In this document: positions 36,707 through 46,800 of the stretch, piece after piece
Position numbering within the stretch: position 1 is the first letter of the stretch
Layout of the letters: each line of letters begins with the position of its first letter
NCBI GenBank assembly: GCA_028820635.1
Contig: JAPPIG010000043.1
Coordinates: 1 to 64,000 of the forward strand
From: Candidatus Poribacteria bacterium
GTDB taxonomy: Bacteria; Poribacteria; WGA-4E; WGA-3G
Length of the DNA: 64,000 bases
Direction: 5' to 3'
Translations under genes and position numbers: made by a program
Notes under the pieces: model-generated
The model's database searches: none
What the model was told of the DNA's origin: nothing
The model's input: the letters and a program-made list of their open reading frames with translations, nothing else

Positions 36707-37416
36707 TACGAATTCTCCTTTAACAATTCAAACAACATATTTTGCGTTCTAACTGCTTGCACTGTCCCTTCTGCGAGTCGTATCGCAGAGAGATGTGTAA
36801 GTAAAAATGATAAATCTTCTGGTGTATCTACGTCGTACCAGGGCGGTAAAACCTTGAGCGTAGCGTCCATGGTTCGAACACGTTCTACTGTCTGTTGCAA
36901 AACTTGCGGTGTACTCCACGCAATTTCCTCAAAAATGGATGGAACTATCTCATTGAGATTTTCTACGGAAAAGCCGATAAGGTAATAACCACCATCCACA
37001 CTTGGTCCGATGACGATATCGCGCGAGTCAAGACCTACAACCGCCTGCAAGATATATTCAAGTGGTAATGTTGGACTGTCGGAACCAACGACTAAAATCT
37101 TTTCATATCCGTTTTCGGATGCCCACTGCGTTGCTGAAGTGAGACGTGTCCCAAGGTCTGTGCCTGTTTGCGGAATATAGGTAACATCGTTTCCAATTAA
37201 CGCTTGTAAATCTTTTTGGCTTTCTGGTGGTGTATACGCGATCACTAAATCCACGTTTGAAAGCCCCGAAAGCGTTTCACACCAATCTATGAGGAAAGCA
37301 CGGTATAACGATGCTGCTTGTTCAGGGGATAATTCTGGAAGCAGCCGCGTTTTAACTTGATTCGGAATCGGATTCTTAGCGAAAACAATCAGACACGTAC
37401 TCACTTCAACATTCAC
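36706..37416 (-). CDS. DUF2064 / TIGR04282-type nucleotide-sugar transferase-like protein
   Basis: The 236-residue protein has the family pattern: FAKNPIPNQVKTRL near the start, VVGSDSPTLP and IGPSVDGGYYLIG. It has the GT-A-like fold of nucleotidyl- and glycosyltransferases; some members are annotated as arsenosugar biosynthesis glycosyltransferases. It is the first gene of the operon with the SDR and PhyH genes. The specific role is unproven. Confidence 0.85.
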   Translation of the reverse strand: MNVEVSTCLIVFAKNPIPNQVKTRLLPELSPEQAASLYRAFLIDWCETLSGLSNVDLVIAYTPPESQKDLQALIGNDVTYIPQTGTDLGTRLTSATQWASENGYEKILVVGSDSPTLPLEYILQAVVGLDSRDIVIGPSVDGGYYLIGFSVENLNEIVPSIFEEIAWSTPQVLQQTVERVRTMDATLKVLPPWYDVDTPEDLSFLLTHLSAIRLAEGTVQAVRTQNMLFELLKENS

Positions 37417-37502
37417 CTATTGTGTTGCATGTTTTTATACACTTGAACATAGTTTACTTACTTTCAATTTATCAGATACCTGTTTAACCGTCAACATAGA
37501 AT

Positions 37503-38300
37503 GCAGGGTTATTTAGTTTTATGTTTTTCGGGCAGTTTCTATCACATTTGCTAATATTTATGTATAGCAGATGTCGCTTGACTTGCATGCTACATCTGTT
37601 ATACTTCACCTTAAAACTACCCTATTTTGAGGTGAATAATGACAAGAGATGTATCTTGCCACTTGATAGATATGTTAGCAAAACTTAGAGACCCACGCAA
37701 GGATAAAGGGAAACGACATCCGCTAAAATCAATCCTCGCACTACTCGTCTGCGATTGAGAAACTTTTTCAAGACATACCTGATACGCTTTCTGATGACAC
37801 GACACATCCTATTTTGACAGACCGTATTCACATTCACGAGACAGTTGAAAAATCGCAAGGTAGACTACAAACAAGGTGTTTGAGAGCAAGCACAAGTCTC
37901 AATGACTATTTGGACTGGCTGGGTGTAGCACAAGTCATCCAATATCGTTATACGGACAAAAACCTGAAAACAGGAGAAGAAACATCCAAAGTTCACTATG
38001 GGATAACAAGTCTAAGTCCCGAAGCAGCATCTGCTGAATACTTACTTGCATTACGGCGTGGACATTGGTCAATAGAGAACAAGTCGCACTGGATGCGGGA
38101 CACGCTGCTTGGCGAAGATGCCTCACCTGTCCGGTGTGGTGCTATTCCAGAAGTCATGGCAGCATTACGCAATACGGCATTATCCGTATTCCGATTTGCA
38201 GGGATAACGCGTATTGCTGATAAAATGAATATCTCGCTTCAAAACCTAAACTCGCAGTTAATATGATAAAATAAGAATCTATAAAACTAAATAACCCTGC
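37503..38300 (+). mobile_element. Internally deleted ISAs1-family element
   Basis: Perfect 19-bp terminal inverted repeats bound the element: GCAGGGTTATTTAGTTTTA at 37503-37521 and its reverse complement at 38282-38300. A further TIR-like CAGGGTTGTTTAGTTTTG lies just outside at about 38307-38324. The transposase has a large internal deletion, leaving a 0.8-kb non-autonomous element. Confidence 0.85.
37639..38266 (+). pseudogene. ISAs1-family transposase remnant
   Basis: The N-terminal fragment (37639-37758) encodes LRDPRKDKGKRHPL and SILALLVC, the conserved start of ISAs1 (H-repeat) transposases. The frame then breaks. The C-terminal fragment resumes near 37751 in another frame and includes YRYTDKN, TSLSPEAAS, RGHWSIENKSHWMRDTLLGE and AALRNTALSVFR. 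The catalytic middle has been lost. Confidence 0.87.
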
Positions 38301-38393
38301 TTCTGGACAGGGTTGTTTAGTTTTGATTTTTCTGGTATATTTTTCACATTTTCATATAAACTACTATATAAATCGCGAAGTTCAGAAAAATTA

Positions 38394-38422
38394 TGGACAA
38401 ACACGAATTTTTGTAGTATAAT
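38394..38422 (+). promoter_or_regulatory. Sigma70 promoter of rpsT
   Basis: TGGACA (38394-38399), a 17-bp spacer and a perfect TATAAT (38417-38422). The leader to the TTG start at 38466 would be about 37 nt and includes AAGGAG. Confidence 0.65.
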
Positions 38423-38465
38423 TTATTAGGTTTACAAGATAAATTTAAACAAGGAGTTTTAAGTT

Positions 38466-38729
38466 TTGCATAGACGATCTGCAAGGAAACACGTACGCGC
38501 GGATGCGAAAAAACGGACGCGGAATAGACACCGTAAAGCGTCACTCAGAACTGCACTCAAAAACACTGAATTAGCACTACAAGAAGGTGATGTGGAAAAG
38601 GCGCAACAATTGTGCAAAACCACTGCAAGTTTACTTGATAGAGCTGCAAGTAAGGGTGTTATCAAAAAAGGCACGGCGAATCGACAAAAATCACGCATCA
38701 CGCGCAAGTTAAACGCGCTCACTGCATAA
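38466..38729 (+). CDS. rpsT: 30S ribosomal protein S20
   Basis: The 87-residue, highly basic protein begins HRRSARKHVRADAKKRTRNR and contains ALQEGDVEKAQQL and a C-terminal GTANRQKSRITRKLNAL, all typical of S20, which binds 16S rRNA. It uses a TTG start, supported by AAGGAG 9 bp upstream and the absence of a closer ATG in frame. A clear promoter precedes it. It is followed by rsmB after 64 bp. Confidence 0.95.
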   Translation: MHRRSARKHVRADAKKRTRNRHRKASLRTALKNTELALQEGDVEKAQQLCKTTASLLDRAASKGVIKKGTANRQKSRITRKLNALTA

Positions 38730-38793
38730 TCAGCCTAATTTTCATTAGCATGAATCGCCCTATAAATAACCTTATACTGTATAGGGAAATAAA

Positions 38794-40161
38794 ATGAATG
38801 CACGCGAAGTCGCATTGGCATGTCTGTTAAACCTTTCTGAAACCGATGCGTCAATTGCGTCTGTCGTTGACAACGCATTTAAGCGATCCGCGCTCAACGG
38901 TCGTGAACGCCGATTAGCCAACGCACTCGTTTACGGTGTCGTGCGTTGGCAACAGCAACTGGATTGGGTGTTGAAACATTTCATCAATCCTCGATTTCGG
39001 TTAGATGCAAAGCATCGTGCTATTCTTCGACTCGGTGCATTTCAATTGTTACACTTGGATGGCATCCCTCCGCACGCCGCAATTTTTGAAACCGTCCAAC
39101 TTGTAAAAAATAGACGAAAGACAACTGGTTTTATCAATGCTGTTTTGCGTTCTGTGCAACGCAAATACACAGAATTATCCTATCCTCCACTTGAAACTCA
39201 CCCTATAGAACATATATCCTTTTCTTTTTCTTATCCGAAATGGTTGGTGAAAAGGTGGCTTGAAACACGCGGCCTACCTTGGACATTGGCATTTTGCCAA
39301 GCAAGCAATCAAGTAGCACCACTAACCTTACGTGCGAATTCCCTTCAAACAGATCGCGACGAACTTTGTCAATGGCTTGCGGCAAATGGTTTGTCCACCA
39401 AACTATCTAAAATTGCTCCAGATGGGATTGTAGTTGAAAATCCGTCAATCACTGCGGACGATGCAGTTTCTGGTTCAAAAGATGAAATAACTTTAAAAGA
39501 TGTGCTTAATCGCGAAGATGTGTATGTGCAAGATGAAAGTGCCATGTTAGTTCCATACCTGCTCCTGCCAGAATCTCCGAAGTTAGTTGTGGACCTATGC
39601 GCAGCGCCAGGCGGTAAAACAACACACATCGCTTGCCTAATGGGGAATTCGGGGAAAGTCATCGCTGCTGATATTTCGGACCAGAAACTTGCTATGTTAC
39701 AAGAAAATTGCAAACGTCTCGGTGTTCAGAACGTAGAAACCCGAACAATAGATGCCACAAAATCGGATCTCAGTTTTCTCAACGCTGCAGATGCCGTGCT
39801 TATTGATGCTCCATGTTCAGGATTCGGCACACTTCGTCGGCATCCTGATATCCGTTGGAATAAGACCTCAGACCAACTTCTCTCCCTTAGAGATCTTCAG
39901 TACAGTCTCTTGGAAAACGCTGTGCCACACATCAAACCCAACGGTATTTTAGTATATAGCACTTGTACAATTGAACGGACAGAAAATGAGGAAATCATCA
40001 GTCGGTTTTTGAAAAATTTTCCAATGTTCAAAGTGGAACATGTAAATGAATTTTTACCCGATATTCCACAGAGTGCAATAACGTCCCAAGGCTTTCTCCA
40101 GACGTTTCCACATGAACACGGTGTTGATGGCACTTTCGCTGCAAGGCTTCGTCGTATCTAA
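38794..40161 (+). CDS. rsmB: 16S rRNA (cytosine-967-C5)-methyltransferase
   Basis: The 455-residue protein has an N-terminal NusB-like helical domain (about 1-130) and a C-terminal SAM methyltransferase domain. The SAM motif is DLCAAPGGKT (from 267). The two catalytic cysteines are in DAPCSG (Cys341) and YSTCTIE (Cys391), as in RsmB/RsmF-type m5C methylases. The length and the fused NusB domain point to RsmB. Start ATG follows an AT-rich leader with AGGG. Confidence 0.93.
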   Translation: MNAREVALACLLNLSETDASIASVVDNAFKRSALNGRERRLANALVYGVVRWQQQLDWVLKHFINPRFRLDAKHRAILRLGAFQLLHLDGIPPHAAIFETVQLVKNRRKTTGFINAVLRSVQRKYTELSYPPLETHPIEHISFSFSYPKWLVKRWLETRGLPWTLAFCQASNQVAPLTLRANSLQTDRDELCQWLAANGLSTKLSKIAPDGIVVENPSITADDAVSGSKDEITLKDVLNREDVYVQDESAMLVPYLLLPESPKLVVDLCAAPGGKTTHIACLMGNSGKVIAADISDQKLAMLQENCKRLGVQNVETRTIDATKSDLSFLNAADAVLIDAPCSGFGTLRRHPDIRWNKTSDQLLSLRDLQYSLLENAVPHIKPNGILVYSTCTIERTENEEIISRFLKNFPMFKVEHVNEFLPDIPQSAITSQGFLQTFPHEHGVDGTFAARLRRI

Positions 40162-40194
40162 CTATTGCTTAGTCAAGTACTAATTGATGGGTCT

Positions 40195-40310
40195 TGAAAG
40201 TAGTCGGGAATCCAAATCAACGGTATGAATGCCTTTTGGCATTCCCCGGAGTTCCCTCCTACCATAAGCAGTTCATAGGTAGGAGCGATCTCCGAATCGC
40301 GACCTATACC
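40195..40310. repeat. Dispersed intergenic repeat
   Basis: Contains ATCAACGGTATGAATGCC, GGCATTCCCCGGAGTTCCCT and GTAGGAGCGATCTCCGAATC, all shared with the repeats at 17792-18262 and 1-150. It fills most of the gap before thiE. Confidence 0.6.
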
Positions 40311-40343
40311 TATAAATTTGGGGTAGACAAAGCACTATAATCA

Positions 40344-40973
40344 ATGATTGATTTTAAACTCTACGTCATTACAAACAGGCACTTGTGTGCGCCCAAGCCT
40401 TTGCTCACAGTCGCCTCAGAAATTTTAGATGTCGGGGTAAGAGCAATCCAGATGCGCGAAAAGGATTTAGACGATGTTGATTTGTACGAGTTGGCAAAGC
40501 CTATATCAGAATTATGTAAAACGAACAACGCCCACCTGTTCATTAACACCAATACCAAAGTTGCGATGGATGTAGGTGCTGCAGGCATTCATCTGCCTGA
40601 TAGTGGTGTGTCTGTTGACTACGTAAAAGCACAATCAGAGTCCAATTTTCTAATTGGGTGTTCAATACATGGTATTGATGCTGCCAAAAAACGGAAGACT
40701 GAAGGTGCAGATTTTGTGACCTATAGTCCAATATATCCGACAGAAAGTAAACCGGGATATGGTCCAGCAGTTGGTGTGGAAAATCTTGAAAAGTTGGCAA
40801 AACAGGTTAACTTGCCAGTGTTTGCACTTGGAGGAATTACGCCGGCGCGCGTTGGCGAATGTTTGAGAGCGGGGGCATCGGGCATCGCAGTCATGTCAGG
40901 CATTATGTCGCCAATAGATGCAGCACAACGCGCTAAGGAATACCTCAGCGCGTTATGTGACAATCCAATCTAA
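40344..40973 (+). CDS. thiE: Thiamine-phosphate synthase
   Basis: The 209-residue TIM-barrel enzyme joins hydroxymethylpyrimidine diphosphate and thiazole phosphate to give thiamine phosphate. Motifs: QMREKD (pyrophosphate/pyrimidine site), GAAGIHLPDSGV, GCSIHGIDAA, YSPIYPTESKPGYGP and FALGGI near the end. Length is normal. No TPP riboswitch was recognised in the 180-bp leader, which is filled by a repeat. Confidence 0.93.
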   Translation: MIDFKLYVITNRHLCAPKPLLTVASEILDVGVRAIQMREKDLDDVDLYELAKPISELCKTNNAHLFINTNTKVAMDVGAAGIHLPDSGVSVDYVKAQSESNFLIGCSIHGIDAAKKRKTEGADFVTYSPIYPTESKPGYGPAVGVENLEKLAKQVNLPVFALGGITPARVGECLRAGASGIAVMSGIMSPIDAAQRAKEYLSALCDNPI

Positions 40974-41008
40974 TATCTATTCATTTTATGTCGCTGCAGA
41001 AAAACATA

Positions 41009-43225
41009 TTAGAATTGAAAACTGATTCCTGCTTGCAGATTTAACGGATTTCCCGGCGTAAAATGAATCTCCGACACTGGTTCTGGTTCGTGAGCTAAGC
41101 GTGATTCTGTGTCAAACTGCGCTTCGTTCCAATCAACGTCAAAAAGGTTTTCAACAGCAACAAAATATTGGAATGGACCGTACGTGTAAGAAAGCCCAAG
41201 ATTCACCACTGTGTAGCCTTCTGCGGTCACGCTGCCGTCCTCATTAGCAGGACGGTCGCCGATGTGCCGATAACGCAAACTGACATCCCAACCAGAAGGG
41301 TGGATAGCAGTTATCCCGCCCGTTGAGGTGATACGTGGCGCAAGAGGTATCTGGTTAGCATCATCAGGTTCATCAACGTATTTTCCTTGCGATAAGTTCA
41401 CGTCTGTATCTACCCATAACCATGAAAGAATCTTTATTCGTCCTTCAATGTCAATACCGATCCGCTGTGATTTACCGCTGATTTCTGTTTCACCTGCATC
41501 ACCGACAAAAACTAATTCTTCGTCTAATTCCAACCACCAGCCAGCAAACCCGATATTAAATCGGTCAAAAAATCGGTGACGAGTGCCGATTTCAGCACCA
41601 ATCGCACGAGGTAACGTCTGAATCCCAGCGTGGTCCCGGTTGAAATTCATCTGTGTTAGACGTTCATCAATTTGCTCTTCACTCAAGTCTTGGCGTTTAT
41701 ATGTTTGTTCTAAATCCGAAATTGTTTGTTCAATCACTACATCACGGGCGTCGTTAGAGTGGAATCCAGTGCCGAAATTTAGGAAAACATCAATCGACTG
41801 GTTCGGGCTATAAACCATGTTGAACTTAGGATTGAGCATCGCCTCCTGTGCATATCCTGAAGCATGCGGCAAGTTAACTGTTTCGTCAGACAAGGTGTCA
41901 AGATGGTCTTCTACATTAAAAGTAAAGTAATCCCCGCGTAAACCGAGTTGGAATCGGAGTTTTGGGTTGATGATTAATTCTTCTTGTGCCCAGAGAAACA
42001 AGTTACGCTCAATAATGCCAGAATCCACCCTTTGTGTTAACCGCCTGCGATTTGGGCTGTGCCAAAGGCTAACTGCGATGTCGTCAGAACGAAATCCACC
42101 ACCGAACGTTGTGTTAGCCTGTATAGAAGAGATCGATTGCGTAAATTTATATTCGGTATTTAAGCCGAGAACGGTGCGATCATCAGTCTGCTCAATCATA
42201 TCACTGTTTTCTGAGTCTTCAAGAAAAAAGGTAAAATTTGAGAACAACTTGAAGTTATATCGACAGAAATAGGGTTGAAACAAAAACTGGCTGTTACCTT
42301 CACCTGTTGCCGTGTAAATCAAATTGAGATTCTGTCTGCCTGTTTGTCCACCTTCAAGGTCGTCAATAGTTCCGAAACGCGAAATTAAGCCACTATCTAC
42401 CGCGCGTTTGGGAATTTGCCCAGAAGCGTCCCACGCCGAAGTAAAAGAACTTGCTGAAACGGAAAGTTGGCTTTTTTCATTTAACTCTGTCCGAAATTTA
42501 CCGAAAAGATTTAAACGCTGAAAATCTTGTTCACTTTCAACGGGGCCGTCCGTATTATAAAACTGTCCAGCAAAATAAGCGTTTTGATGTTTACTGAGAG
42601 TAGGCAGCTGAAACATTCCGGTGAATTTTTGCGTGTTAAACTCGCCTCCTTCGATTTTCAGCATATTTCCATCAATTTTGTCTTTTGTACGAAATTGGAT
42701 TGAACCTGCGGTCGAGAAATTGCCGTATCTGGCAAAGTAGGGACCTTTGAAAACGTCAATTGATTCCACTAATTCAGGTATAGCGAAATGGATATCTGCA
42801 TATCCCTGCCCGTGCCCGTGTGAAACCATATTTACCGGAGTGCCGTCAGATGAGATGGCAACGTCTGTACCATGGTCGGCATCAAACCCACGTAAAAAAA
42901 TCTGCTCAGCTTTACCACCACCTGCGTGTTGTGCGATAACAAGCCCTGGTGCCAGCTGAAGCATATCTTGTGCGGTGCTCACTGGACGGACGTTCAGATC
43001 AAAATCTCGTATAGATCGTGAAGATGCTGTTGAATAGACACGTTCACCCTCGACTATAATTTTTTCAAGTTCAATTACTTCATCAGAAGATACAGAATCG
43101 TTTTCAGTTTCCACGTCTTCATTCTGAATTGATTCCTCTTCTGCTTGTGATGTTCCAAAGAAAAAAATTAAAATGAGCAATAGAGTTATTAATAATTGAA
43201 CGAATGGTAGACCATTTTTTTTCAT
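41009..43225 (-). CDS. TonB-dependent outer-membrane receptor
   Basis: The 738-residue protein has a signal peptide (LLITLLLILIFFFGTSQA), a plug domain (TAQDMLQLAPGLVIAQHAGG, LRGFDADHGTDVAISSDGTP, FKGPYFARYG) and a long C-terminal barrel with a terminal aromatic (LQAGISFQF). A His-rich VSHGHGQGYADIHF segment lies in the plug. It takes up a ligand across the outer membrane using TonB energy. Substrate is unknown, and no TonB/ExbB/ExbD or cobalamin riboswitch was seen nearby. Confidence 0.93.
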   Translation of the reverse strand: MKKNGLPFVQLLITLLLILIFFFGTSQAEEESIQNEDVETENDSVSSDEVIELEKIIVEGERVYSTASSRSIRDFDLNVRPVSTAQDMLQLAPGLVIAQHAGGGKAEQIFLRGFDADHGTDVAISSDGTPVNMVSHGHGQGYADIHFAIPELVESIDVFKGPYFARYGNFSTAGSIQFRTKDKIDGNMLKIEGGEFNTQKFTGMFQLPTLSKHQNAYFAGQFYNTDGPVESEQDFQRLNLFGKFRTELNEKSQLSVSASSFTSAWDASGQIPKRAVDSGLISRFGTIDDLEGGQTGRQNLNLIYTATGEGNSQFLFQPYFCRYNFKLFSNFTFFLEDSENSDMIEQTDDRTVLGLNTEYKFTQSISSIQANTTFGGGFRSDDIAVSLWHSPNRRRLTQRVDSGIIERNLFLWAQEELIINPKLRFQLGLRGDYFTFNVEDHLDTLSDETVNLPHASGYAQEAMLNPKFNMVYSPNQSIDVFLNFGTGFHSNDARDVVIEQTISDLEQTYKRQDLSEEQIDERLTQMNFNRDHAGIQTLPRAIGAEIGTRHRFFDRFNIGFAGWWLELDEELVFVGDAGETEISGKSQRIGIDIEGRIKILSWLWVDTDVNLSQGKYVDEPDDANQIPLAPRITSTGGITAIHPSGWDVSLRYRHIGDRPANEDGSVTAEGYTVVNLGLSYTYGPFQYFVAVENLFDVDWNEAQFDTESRLAHEPEPVSEIHFTPGNPLNLQAGISFQF

Positions 43226-43883
43226 AAACTTTCCTTTACTGTACTACCTCTTGATTGAGGATTCATTACAATGTTCACATATAATTTATATCTTATGATA
43301 TGCAACAAGAAGTGGAGTTTGATGAAATTCCATTTCATCAAACCATAAAACAATAACATAATTTAAGATAAAAAGACAAGAAATTTATCAAAAATCATAT
43401 ACTCTCTGAAAAGGGTATGTAAAGTTTTCGTACAAAGCATATTATCGGTGAGTTTCGCTTCGCCCTCCCCGATCTACACATTAAATTAGGACGTTGCACG
43501 TCACATTTAGGACGTTGCACGTCACATTTAGGACGTATTTCACGTCACATTTAGGCGTTTTGCACGTCACAGTGACGTGCAAAAACCCAGTCAGTATAAG
43601 GATTGTGACGTGGAATTTGAGCTTTTTTGTTTTTTCTTCTCTTCTCTTTAGAAATTTTGCGTATATTGAGGACATTATTTAATTGTGTGATAATTATATT
43701 AACACATACACATTGGTTTGTCAAGTTAATTTTTAAAAAAATAATCATTAACAAAAACTTTACACCCCTCTGAAAGATTTGATTTGCACATATTTCATTT
43801 TTATGATAAATTATTTGCCATACACAAACTTTAGGTTTTAGCACCAGTATTTTCGTCTACTTGTGAGGAGGAGATGTTCTACA
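43226..43883. other. Divergent intergenic region with a direct-repeat array
   Basis: Lies between the TonB receptor (minus) and the DUF1553 gene (plus). Apart from the repeat array at 43488-43584 it is AT-rich and has no supported gene; the small open frames over the array are by-products of the repeats. Confidence 0.6.
43488..43584. repeat. Tandem CACGTCAC repeats ending in an inverted repeat
   Basis: Two exact 21-bp units (AGGACGTTGCACGTCACATTT at 43488-43508 and 43509-43529, shown here minus nothing but written in two parts: AGGACGTTGCA + CGTCACATTT), a 23-bp variant (43530-43552) and a partial unit (43553-43570). The last unit is mirrored: TTTTGCACGTCAC (43558-43570) and GTGACGTGCAAAA (43572-43584) are perfect reverse complements around one base. 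It may be an operator array or a cruciform. Confidence 0.7.
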
Positions 43884-46800
43884 ATGTTTAGAACGTACCA
43901 ACAAAGAAAGTTATTTTCGTTAATGCCATTGTGCAAAGGGTTTATTTATCTTTTAGTAATCGCGCTGTTGCTGACAACGACAACACAGTTTGCCGATGCT
44001 AAAAAAATCCAATTTGACCGAGATATTCGTCCGATTTTGTCCGATAAATGTTACGCCTGCCACGGTCCAGACCCGGCGGTGCGGCAAGCAAACTTACGAC
44101 TTGACATTAAGGAAGGGGCTTTTTCTGAACCGAGTGGTTATCCGATTATTGTTCCGGGTGATCCAGAGAACAGTGAATTGGTCCTGCGTATTACACATGA
44201 AGATATTGATAGACGGATGCCACCACAAACCTCTAATCGACAACCTACCCAAGAACAGATTGATACGCTAATTCAATGGATCAAAGAAGGTGCGGAATGG
44301 GAGGAACATTGGGCATATAATTCACCGAAACGGGTTGAACTGCCAGAAGTTAAAAGTCCTGATTGGGTGCACAATCCGATTGATCAATTTATTCTTGGTA
44401 AATTAGAGGCAGAAGGACTTGAACCGTCTTCAGAAGCAGATAAACGCACGCTCATCCGGCGTTTACACTTTGATTTGACAGGTTTGCTACCTACCCCTGC
44501 TGAAGTTGATCAATTTGTAAGAGATGAACGTCCAGAGGCTTATGAGGATTTAGTCAATCGTCTACTTTCCAAACCGCAGTACGGTGAGAGGCTTGCAATT
44601 TACTGGCTTGATCTGGTGCGATATGCCGATACAAGCGGCTACCATTCGGATGAGAATGTTAGTGTTTGGCCCTACCGAGACTATGTGATTAAGGCATTTA
44701 ATGACAACATGCCATTCGATCAATTTACATTAGAGAACCTGGCAGGTGATCTTCTGCCAAATGCATCACCAGACCAGAAAGTGGCATCGGGATATAATCG
44801 ATTAAATCAAACGACCGCTGAAGGTGGCGCACAAGCAAAAGAATATCTCGCAATCTATGCAGCGGATAGGGTGCGTACCACTGCATCAGTTTGGTTAGGT
44901 GCTACACTCGGCTGCGCACAATGCCACGACCACAAATTTGATCCTTATACCGCAAAAGATTTTTACAGCTTTGCTGCGTTTTTCGCTGATATTCAGGGAC
45001 CTGGCGTGTATGGTGGTGGAAGTAAATGGGATCCCGTTGTAATGCTCCCATCGTCTGAGCAACAAGCTAAATTGGAGGAAATTGACGATGAATTAGTGAG
45101 GTTGCGTAAAGTATTTGAGTTATCATCACCTGGGTTGCAAGCAGAACAGACAGAATGGGAAGAGGAGACTCGTTCATTCCTTACTTCAACGGAAGATGCT
45201 GATTTCGCGTGGGTAGACGATGCGCAATCAAACGGTGGTAGAACTGAAGGCGCATGGAAATTTGTTGGAAAAAATGAGGGACCAGTTTTCAGTAAAGAAC
45301 GTTCACGGGTACAGACTGCAGCACCAGAGCAGCTTGTGCAGCATGCATTCCGTGGTGCAAACCGTAAACTCACGCTGGCTGAGGGGGACAAACTGTTCGC
45401 TTATGTTTGGTTAGATCCCGAAAATCCGCCTAAAACGATCATGTTGCAGTGGAACGATGGAAACTGGGAGCACCGGGCATTCTGGGGTGAAGATAAAATT
45501 AAACATGGGGAAATAGGAAGTGATACACCTGGTCACAAACCGATGGGAGAACTTCCGCACCTTGGCGAATGGGTGCGTCTTGAAGTGGAACCCGCAATAG
45601 TAGGATTAAAAGCGGGGAGTGTGCTGAACGGAATGGCATTTACACAGTTTGGTGGTAAGGCATATTGGGATATGGCTGGTATTGCGACCACTCTCGGTGC
45701 AGCGACCAAAAATACGCACGATGATGTTGTCATAAAAGCAATCCAAGTTGATTCTTTTGTTAGAACAACAAACCAACGAAAACAGATTGCTGATTATTAT
45801 CGGCGCATTGCTCCTGCACTTGACGGTATCCGTAACCAGATTGCTGATCTTGAAAGACAAAAAAATGAAATCAATTCCAAGAGTCCATATTCATTAACAA
45901 CCGTGTCGGTCCAACCTCGGACAACCCGCATTTTACCGAGAGGCAATTGGTTAGACGATTCAGGTGATATTGTTGAACCGATAATACCAGAATTCCTTGG
46001 AGATCTCGGCATCAAAAATCGCCGCGCGACACGACTTGACCTTGCCAAATGGGTAGTGTCAAAGAACAATCCATTGACAGCACGGACATTTGTGAATAGA
46101 CTTTGGGCACTATACTTCGGAACTGGCATTTCCCGTGTTCTTGATGACCTTGGCGCACAAGGTGAGCCACCAGTACATTCTGACTTACTTGATTGGTTAG
46201 CGGTAGAATTTATGGAAAGCGGGTGGAACGTCAAACACATGGTTAAACTGATTGTTTCCTCAAATGCCTATCGCCAGTCTTCAAAACCGAATGAAGTCCT
46301 GCGCGAAAAAGACCCCTACAACCGTCTTATTGCACGGCAGTCGCGTTGGCGACTTGACGCAGAAATCGTGCGTGACAACGCCTTATTGCTAAGCGGGCTT
46401 CTTATACCTAAAATTGGCGGACCAAGTGTTAGACCGTATCAACCTGTGGGATATTATTCAAATTTGAACTTCCCCAAACGCAGATACGTCCATGACAAGG
46501 GTGAAAGTCAGTACCGCCGCGGGCTTTATACGCATTGGCAGCGAACCTTCTTACATCCAAGTATGATGGCTTTTGATGCTCCAAGTAGGCAGGAATGTAC
46601 TGCTGAAAGGTCAACTTCCAACACACCGATGCAAGCACTTACCTTGCTCAACGATCCAACTTATGTTGAGGCGGCACGCGTATTTGCTGCACGAACTATT
46701 AAAGAAGGCGGGCAGACCCCAGAAGACCGTATTAATTGGGCATACCACCGCGCACTATCACGTCTGCCACAACCAAAAGAGTTGGAAATTATGACAGGAT

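Noticed and set aside
40336-40341. TATAAT as the thiE -10 box
   Set aside because: It ends 3 bp before the ATG, so transcription would start inside the gene.
43488-43584. CRISPR array
   Set aside because: Units abut directly with no variable spacers, and no cas genes are near.
43481-43682. Short open frames on both strands over the repeat array
   Set aside because: Their sequence is the tandem repeat translated; no ribosome site.
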